NCBI GenBank assembly: GCA_033961575.1
Contig: CM066727.1
Coordinates: 154,117,434 to 154,181,433, forward strand
DNA length: 64,000 bases
Direction: 5' to 3'
From: Aselliscus stoliczkanus
Taxonomy: Eukaryota > Chordata > Mammalia > Chiroptera > Hipposideridae
Shown here: positions 39,601-49,300 of the stretch, piece after piece
How the letters are laid out: the number at the start of each line of letters is the position of its first letter
How positions within the stretch are numbered: the stretch's first letter is position 1
Program-made: the position numbers and the translations under genes
Notes under the pieces: model-generated
Seen by the model: the letters and a program-made list of their open reading frames with translations, nothing else
The model's database searches: none
Told to the model about the DNA's origin: nothing

Positions 39601-42600
39601 TCTGCTTTCTAAATCTACCTAAAACTCCAGGAAGTTTTTACTAATAAAAATCATTTCTCTTTCTTGTTAGCTCTGTATTCTCTGAAGCAGTTAATGTATT
39701 TAATTCCTGACAGTAGCTTTGGTCTACATGTGTAAATCACTAAGTTTTCCTCACTTCCCCCATCAGAGTATAAATTCTTCAAGATCAAAAAGAGAGTCAA
39801 AGTTTTTTGGAGGTGTTCATGATGCTTTTTAAAGGTTTTGCTGTTAGTTGCTCAAAAAGTGTTGTTGACTGGTTTGGCTAGCTGACCGTACTGAAGGCTG
39901 GGTGTTGTATTCTCTTCAGGTGCACTGTATTAGCACAGAGTTTACCATGAGGAAACACGGCGGAGAAAAGGGAGTGCCTTTCCGAGTACAAATCGATACC
40001 TTCAAGGAGAATGAGAATGGGGAATATACCGAGCATTTACACTCAGCCAGCTGCCAGATCAAAGTCTTCAAGGTATGCCCGTACATCGTGCTGGTTCTTG
40101 GAGCTTTCCTCCTCATCTTTCAGTTGTAACGTTAGTCACCAAGTCAGAAAGCCAACTTGTCTTTTTTCAAAAACTGTGAAAACTCAGTCATCATTGAAAT
40201 AGTTCCTGAGATGCCTGGTAAAGAAATTTAAATGGGAATGGGTGTGGGAGAAGAGGAACTTGGAAAAGAGAGCTGGAAGCAAAAACATGAATTTTCTTTG
40301 AATATTCTTAAAGCCTGTTGAACCTAAAAGCTTTTATAAAAGCTCACAAAAATTATGAAAAGTTGACAATTTTCGTTACATTCATGCTTGATCTTCCTTC
40401 CTTACTTTGGTCTTTATTTTTATCACATGGATAAATGTGTTCTCATTGCGAAAGATTCATTAATACAAAAGTATTCAGAGAATGACACTGAAGTCCTCCC
40501 CTTTATCACTCTGACCCTGACTCCCCAACCTTTCCTCAGAGGTAACCACTGTTAGAATTTAGGGTGTATCCTCTGGTCCCCTTCTGTGCTTTAATACACA
40601 CATGTACATAGGTATACATATACTTTCTTTCAAACATAAATGAGATTATACTGTATGAACTGTTTTGAAGCTTGCTTCTTTCAGTTAACTATGTGCTTTA
40701 GAGATCTTTCCATGTCCATAGCAATGGAGTTCTTTTTCAACTCTATCAAACATTTAAATTTCTTATTTTCAGACTTAGCTGCAATGATGAATCTTGTCTT
40801 TACATCACTGCACATCTTTGTTTCACATGTGACTATTTAAGTTTTTAGAAGTAATATTGTTGGGTCAAAGGTGAGCACTTGAGTTTAAAACAAAGCATTT
40901 CTCATTTCAGCCCAAAGGTGCAGACAGAAAGCAAAAAACAGATAGGGAAAAAATGGAGAAACGAACACCTCATGAAAAGGAGAAATATCAACCATCCTAT
41001 GAGACAACTATACTCACAGAGGTAAAAGGTTTTCTTTTGGTGACAATTTCAGTCAGTATTTATTACTCCTAAGAAAAATCCAGTCATTTTGTAGTATATA
41101 CATATATCAAATCATTATGTTGTAATTTACCTAAAACTAATACAATATTATATGTCATTTATATCTCAATTAAAAATAAATCACTTCCCGCTTGGTCAAA
41201 ACTTATTTGTCTTCTTAGTTATGGGGGCCTCTGAGGAATTAAGATTTACTTTAGCTAATCAAGAAGTGCTATTCAAGTAGAGTGTTTTGGTGCAACACTA
41301 GGGTCAAATGTACTTTTTAGTACCTAAGTTGTCTTTTATTTTTAGTGTTCTCCATGGCCCGAAATCACTTATGTCAATAATTCCCCGTCACCTGGCTTCA
41401 ACAGTTCCCATAGCAGTTTTTCTCTTGGGGAAGGGTAAGTCTGGGAAATGAAATTGACTTGTGTTTGTCCGAAATGTGTACAAGATTTTCCAAATCCATA
41501 TGTACTTCTATTTTGTCAGTCTTTGATGGATTTATGTAGTAACTGAGGTTTCGATTACCTTCAAAGCAGACTGAAAGAGTTTTATATAGCCCTTTCTCTT
41601 CTGTTTTCCTTCCATTCAAAAATCACATTTATGGTCAGTTTTTTAGTGATTTGGGGACTAATTTCCTGGGCTTTTTACTTCTCTCCCTATTACTGCTTGC
41701 TTGTGGTTATTTCACTTCCTGACCATAGTTTCACCAGAACTTGGGCACTGGGATTTGAAACATGGTTGTACAAACACGAATACCTCTTTTGCTACTTATT
41801 AAGAAGGATCCTAAAACCTAATTATCGTGAATCTTTTGCTAATTGGGAGAAGAAGGTTGAAGATGATAGCTAAAATAAAGTTTTGATATTATCTTTGGGA
41901 TGTATTTAATCCTGCCTTATTGTCTTTTACCATCAGAGATAATTGAAAGTTGGTACAGATACCTAGTCCAGTGAATTGTAATGTTTATTTTTGAATTAAT
42001 TTAGGCTCTGTATTCAATCTACTTCTGAAAGTATTTAATTAAGGTAGCTTAATTATTCAAAATGTAACAGTTAAGAATAAAAATATGTAGAAGTTGTAGA
42101 AACAATAGATAACTAGGGCCCTAAGGTAAGTTAATCACTCAATTTGAATACTGAATTTGAATTTTGTAGCTAAGGCCAAAAGAAAAGAAGAAAAAGATCT
42201 CTTTTGAAAGAAAAATGTTTTACTACCCATATGGATTATTCAGACTACTTAAGCAATTTTACATATTATATAGGATTTAAGAGTTCATTCTCCCTTGCTC
42301 CCCCTTCTCTTTGTCATGTACTTCATTATTAGGCTCAAATTTTCTCCCATAATAAAGAAGTAAACATTAGGGAAGAGGGAGAATCTGTAAAGCAAAAGGA
42401 AGTACAGAGAAAGACCAAGGGTGTGGAGAAAGCCCTTGGGTTACAAATTAGATAGCACACTGATTTTTGAAGTTGCTTTAAAAATAATTGTGTTTATTAG
42501 TATAAAAAGTCTGTTATCACATTGCATTACATAAATTTTATTCTAATTTTTTCCGGTATGTATTTGTATATTTATATATTTAATGCAGTAATAATATATT

Positions 42601-43693
42601 ATTTTTATATTCTGATATTTTGTTTACATTCTATTAAATTTATTTTATTTTATTTTTTTATTTTAATTTTTTTTTTTTTGAGGGCAGTGTCACTGGCCCT
42701 CATATGTGGGACCGAAACCGGGGCCGCTGGCTTCCTAAGCCAGCGCTTAACCACCATGCCACTCGGCAGGCCCTCTGTTAAATTTATTTTAAAGTGTTTA
42801 TGCCACAATTTATCTAATCAGTCCCAACTTATTGGAATCTTGATTTTTTTTTTCAATTTCACCAATAATAAAAAATGTAAATGACAGCTTCCCTCACCCC
42901 CCCCCAAAAAAAAAAAGTCTTTACATTAAATTACAAACAGTAGAAGTATTGGGTCCAAGAGTAAGAATGTTTTATGAGAAAGCACAGGTTCCTTTAAATT
43001 TCTAGCTTAGGGTTTTTTATGAGGATGAAGAATGAGATGATGAACCCCAATATGTACCATGGACTCATCCTTTCATTATAAATGTTTTTTTAGAAATGGT
43101 TCACCAAACCACCAGCCAGAGCCGCCCCCTCCAGTAACAGATGTAAGTCTAAAGTTAAATGTCAATTATTATTTAATGTCTAATAATACTTTGATGACTG
43201 ACAATTCAGTAGAAATACCCAGCTTTTAAGGAGTATTCATTTAATCATTAAGAAAAACATTTACTGAATTTTGACTGTGACCAGGTAACGTAGGACCCTT
43301 GTATTTAAGGAACTTACAGTCTAGTGGGGAAGATAAGGATGGCATTCCACGGGCACCTTGCATGGTTAGAGAAAGTAGACTGATGTATAAACAACTTCCA
43401 AGCAAACTAGGCCTGTCTGAGTGTGGGTGTGTTTGGCTGTGTGTTACCTAATGGTGTTAACATTTACCTTTTCTAAGTTGAATCTATTTAGTTACCAACA
43501 AAATGCTTTCACTGTTTCAGAACCTCTTGCCAACAACTACACCTCAGGAAGCTCAGCAGTGGTTGCATCGAAACCGTTTTTCTACATTCACAAGGCTTTT
43601 TACAAACTTCTCAGGTTAACTTCACTTATCTTTTGTTTTCCCCAGCGTGGGATATTCTTTTACTTTTTAGGGCCTCCTGATATCCCTGTGAGG

Positions 43694-43748
<55 letters not shown>

Positions 43749-46266
43749 AGACAGAGAGAGAGAGAATCTTATTGTATTTTTCTAATTAAATGAATTTCAT
43801 AGAACCTTTTAGACTTGCTCACCAGCTATAGTTGTGCTGTGAAATACTTAAAAAGAAAGGCCTCCTAAACTTTAATTTTAAAATATTCTTCATAATACTT
43901 AAAAATGTATATTCCATACAGTACTTTATCAAGGAGCATTTACAGGTAGTCTGAAATTTTCCCCGTTCTATCACTATATTGTATTTTACTTGCACATTTC
44001 ACTTTTATTTAACACCTTCAGTGTACCAGGTATGGTAGGAATACACAAATTGATAAGTTGTACTTCCTGATCATTTATCATCTAGTATCAAAAAAAAACA
44101 AATCAAAATAAAATCCCAGAAAAATGGTAAACAGGTAGTTGTGATTAAGTAGATACAAAAATGAGGCGTTTGGGGGAGGGCCTGGGGTTAGGGAATGCAT
44201 GAGGAATGAGGAGGCATCTCTTGGTCAGATGGTGGAAGGGTATTTCAGGCAGGAGGAACAGCTTGCTCCTTAGATATTATCAGTATAATGAAAGTATAGG
44301 GCTAAGTAGAGAAGTTAATTGAGCAGGAATTGAGGAGGGGCCAGGTCATGGAGAGCCTTATATACCATGCAAAAGATTATGGATTGTAACATACTAGTTA
44401 GTAGTGAGGTGTCCTTGCAATCGAGCCCATTTTAATAGTCATTAACAAAGAATTGTTGCCTTTATCACCATTTTCTTATATTTATTTCAGGGGCAGATTT
44501 ATTGAAACTAACTAGAGATGATGTGATCCAAATCTGTGGCCCTGCAGACGGAATCCGACTTTTTAATGCATTAAAAGGCCGGTATGTAATTAGTGTTAAA
44601 ATATCAGTGAGGTTGGATTTCAGATGGATTTGGATTCAGGGACTCTTCACAGTACTCTTTGCGTAGCTAAATACAGCTCATCAGAACACTGATTGCATGC
44701 CAGCTATGTTCTACATAAGATGAAAAATATCCTTTCCCACACTTGATTGAAGGCATTCCTCATTTTTCATTTTCAGGTAGTTTTTTCATTCAAAAATATT
44801 CATTGTCCTTATTAGGAATCATTAGATTCTGGAGATACATTTAGTGAGCAAAACAGGGAACCCATTATCATGGAGTTTACTTTCTATTGGGGAGAGAGAT
44901 AAAGATATAAATAATAAATATTTTGGATAGAGATGAATGCTTTGAAGAAAAACAAACAAAAAACAAGGTTGTGGCCTGTAGAGTACCCAGAATTTTGTCA
45001 GGAAAGACCTTTCTGAAGAGGGGATATTTAAACTGAGCTATGAGAAGAATGGAAGCTATGGGTCTAAGGAGGGAAGGGACAATAGGTGTAAAGGCCCTGA
45101 AGTCACCGTTAGCTAGAGAAGAGCTCATTCTTAAGTTTGGGTAGGAATTGTGTAAGTGGCTGCTTACAAATGTTACTTATAATACAGAGTACTTTTTAGT
45201 CCCAGTTTGTGATTTCCAATTTCCGGTAGGTACTGGTAATATTGATGGAAAAAAAGAAACAGGTCAATGCCTTAGAACCAAATCAGTGACTAAATAATGA
45301 AACAGATTTTGAATTATTTCTGTACGTCACATGGGATATTAACTCTGGCTGTAATCTTGGACAGTTTTTAAGGAAAGAGGTGAAATTCAGGTGTCAATGA
45401 CTTGACCTTTTTTTTTTTTTTTTTTTAAAGAAGTTTTTATTTTATTTTTTTGAGGGCAGTGTCATTGGCCCTCATATGTGGGACCCAAACTGGGGCCGTT
45501 GGCTTCCCAAGCCAGCACCTAACTACCGCGCCACTCAGCCGGCCCTGGATCTTTTCTTTTTAAACGTACTATCTAAAGAGCTTTTAGAAATAGGAAGGAA
45601 TAAGATGATCAGACAAAGGGGTAATTGAATATGGTTATCTAAGAAATAAAAACAAAAAAGCTTAGGCTATTTAGGAGAAGGTAATGAGGGAAATAAGATT
45701 CTCCAGTTTACTGTATTGGCTCTTTCAAATAAAAGGTATATCTTGAACCTGACCCATAAAACAGTGGTTCACACATTTTGAATACAGATGGTTTCCGACT
45801 GATGATGGCTCAACTTAAGAATTTTCGACTTTACAAGGATGTGAAAGTGATACACATTCAGTGAAAACCATAATTTGAATTTTAAATTTTGATCTTTTCC
45901 CCGGGCTCTAGCAATAAGCAGTATGATACTCTCATGATGTGGGCAGCGGCCCTGAAGTGATTTTGCCCGTGTTTAAGGTAGGGTAGGCTAAGCTGTGATG
46001 TTCAGTAGGTTAGGTATATTAAATGCATTTTTAATTTATGATATTTTCAACTTGATCGGGATGTAACCCCACCGTAAGTCGAGTAACATCTGTATTTCTA
46101 AACTTGACATCAAAGGTCACAAACATTAATGACTACAGTGGCCACATGTAAATGAATGACAGTCAAGTCTGGGGTGTACTGAACAGCGCATGCACCATGC
46201 AAGATGAGCAGCTGATTATTTTCTTTTGGAAAGCCAAAAATTCAGAGGTTTATATGATGCCTTCTG

Positions 46267-46314
<48 letters not shown>

Positions 46315-49300
46315 GGGAGCTAATAAAACACAGCAAATGAGCTGCATTAGCCCACGTTTTCAAACCCTGCTCTATAATGTTAATGTAAATACCCGAGTTC
46401 TCCCTTAAAACGTGCTTATCATGAAAAATTTGACTAACAGCTGTTTTTTTCTCCTTAGGATGGTGCGCCCAAGGCTAACCATTTATGTTTGTCAGGAATC
46501 CTTGCAGTTGCGGGAGCAGCAGCAACAGCAGCAGCAGCAGCAGCAGAAGCATGAGGATGGAGACTCAAATGGTACTTTCTTCGGTAGGTCATTCTGGACA
46601 GGCCAGCACAGATGTAAAGAAAGAAGAGGGCTGGCCGAGTGGCTCAGTTGGTTAAGAGCTCGCTCAAGAGTGCGAGCTGAGCTCTGAGCTACAGCAGTTC
46701 GATGCCCAGCCTGAGCTGAGCAGCCGTTGAGCTGCCAACAGGTGGCAGGATGGCTCAGCTAAAAAAAAAGAAAGGTGAAGAGATGACTTATGGGCATGTG
46801 TGGTGGGAACTTATCAAATAGTAATAACTAACATTTATTGCGTTCCTGATATATGCCAGCCATTATTTTTCAGTACTTTTACATGTTTTACTTTTTACAA
46901 CTAGTATTTCCTCTTTGCAGTAGATTTTTTGTTATCTCCCACATTTCAATGAGGAACATGAGGCTTAGGGATGTGAAGTCACTTGCTCCAGGTCACACAC
47001 TGGCAAATGGTAGAGTCAGGATTTGACTCTTGGTCCTTCAAAAAAGTGGGCATTCCTAGTGATCAGGTTACCTTTAAGTGCAGGTGAACTTTGTACTGAC
47101 GGCTGTTGCTCTCTCCCTTTTGCAGTGTACCATGCCATCTACCTAGAAGAACTGACAGCTGTTGAACTGACAGAAAAAATTGCTCAGCTTTTCAGCATTT
47201 CCCCTTGCCAGATCAGCCAGATCTACAAGCAAGGGCCAACGGGCATCCACGTGCTCATTAGCGATGAGGTAGGTTTTCAGTACAGTGGAACCACCAGATG
47301 CCAGTTAATTTGTTGGGCGTATCACAGGGGCAGAAGCAGTTCTGCGGGATACGGTGCTCTGTTTTCCAGACCAGAGCTTTTCGAACAGTTTCGCTTGCTT
47401 ACCCCCTAAAAGAATTTTTAAAAAACATATCCCCTTGCTCACTGTTAGGTTGACTTAAACTTTTTTGTGTTGAGTTTAAATAGTTGCAGAAGATGTCATT
47501 TATGGGCATATTATATGACATCTAAAAATGAAATGGTTGCATCACTGTTCTAACTGTATTCCATGTAACCTAAATAGAAGAGTGATTTTATACCACTATC
47601 TGTTTTAAAAAAATAAGTGAATGTACTTGCTTAACAGCATTTTTTTTTTTTTTTTTGAGGGCAATGTCACTGGCCCTCATATGTGAGACCCGAACTGGGG
47701 CTGCTGGCTTCCTAAGCCAGTGCTTAACCACCACGCCACTCGGCCAGCCCTTTAACAGCATTTTTATATCATTTCTTTGTTTCCTTGAATTCATATTTCC
47801 ATTCACTTCCCCCATTGAATTTTATCTTACTATAACCTATTTTTATGCTTGAATATTTTATTGCTTATCTTACCATATTTCTCTGAAACAAAAATTCGTT
47901 TCGGGGCCGGCCGAGTGGTGCGGTGGTTAAGCGCTGGCTTGGGAAGCCAGCAGCCCCGGTTCGGGTCCCACATATGAGGGCCAGTGACACTGCCCTCAAC
48001 AAAAAAACAAAACAAAACAAAAATTCGTTTCAGCAAAAAAATTTGTGTCAGTAAAAACTGAAAAATTATTTCTTCTGAGTAGAATTAGCACCATAATTAT
48101 ACAGTTAATTAAAACAGCATAAGTATATTATATGTTTTGATAAGTAATTATTAAATATTAAGAAAAAAATGTATTAGGGCCGGCCTAGTGGCACACTGGT
48201 TAGGAGCTGGCTTGGGACGCCAGCTCTGAGCAGTAGGGCCCCGGTTCGGGTCCCTCATATGAGGGCCAGTGACAGAGCCCTCTACAGCTAAGGTGGTGAA
48301 CAACAGCTCCACCTGGTTGCCTCTATAGCTAAAATCACTGGCAACGGTGTAAGCTGCAGCCCCTGCTGCAGTGGGCTGCCATAGGCTACAGTGAGTGGCC
48401 GGCAGCCAGCGTGAGCAGCTGGCAGCCGGTGTGAGCTGCCGTCCAGAGGCGGGCAACCGATCTGCCTCACCCGAGAAGAGCTCAGTGATGATACCAACAT
48501 GGGCCAGTGAAGCAACGTCCTCCACAACTAGACTGAAGAACAAAAATGACCGCAACTTGTCTGTTCCCCTTCCCGATTCCCCAAAGCTGTTTCTCTCCCC
48601 CAATTCCCCAATAAAAGCTCAAAAAGAAAAAAATGTATTAAAAGTACATCAACTAACGAGATGGATGGAATTCTTCCATTCTCTATCCCCTCCCCGCACA
48701 CAGTTAATTCATCTATAGGTGACTATTGCCTATGGATTGCTAGAATGAAATAGAGTTCAGCTTCAATCCCATCCTTTTTTTTCTCCTAGATATAAAGTGC
48801 TGCAGAACCAGATTCACATTCGTTGATAGACAGGAAGGGATAAAGTTTTGCTATAACACCATTGCTGGATTTTTTTTTTTTTTTTTTGAGAACAGTGTCA
48901 CTGGTCCTCATATGTGGGACCCAAACCGGGGCCGCTGGCTTCTCAAGCCAGTGCTTAACCACCACGCCACTCTGCCGGCCCGTCAAAAACTGTTTTGAAT
49001 CACCTGTCATATGACAGTTTATGATTAGGGCACTCTTCAATCCTGGTGACAGGAAGAACTTAGAAACCATGTGACTGCCACAACGAGTTTGTTACCCACT
49101 CATTGGAATTCACATCTGTAGTTACACTTTAGCACCCTGGAGGCTTTTATACTCCAGGGCAATGCATCTTGGTAGGATTCCAGGAGGCTGAGACTTACAC
49201 CTTTGTCTTATAAAATAGGAAAAGGGAGCGTGGTGGTTAAGCGCTGGCTTGGGAAGCCAGCAGCCCCGGTTCGGGTCCCACATATGAGGGCCAGTGACAC

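Noticed and set aside
47023..47409. 128-codon frame around exon 13
   Set aside because: It is TFCP2 exon 13 read through into both introns, not a separate gene.
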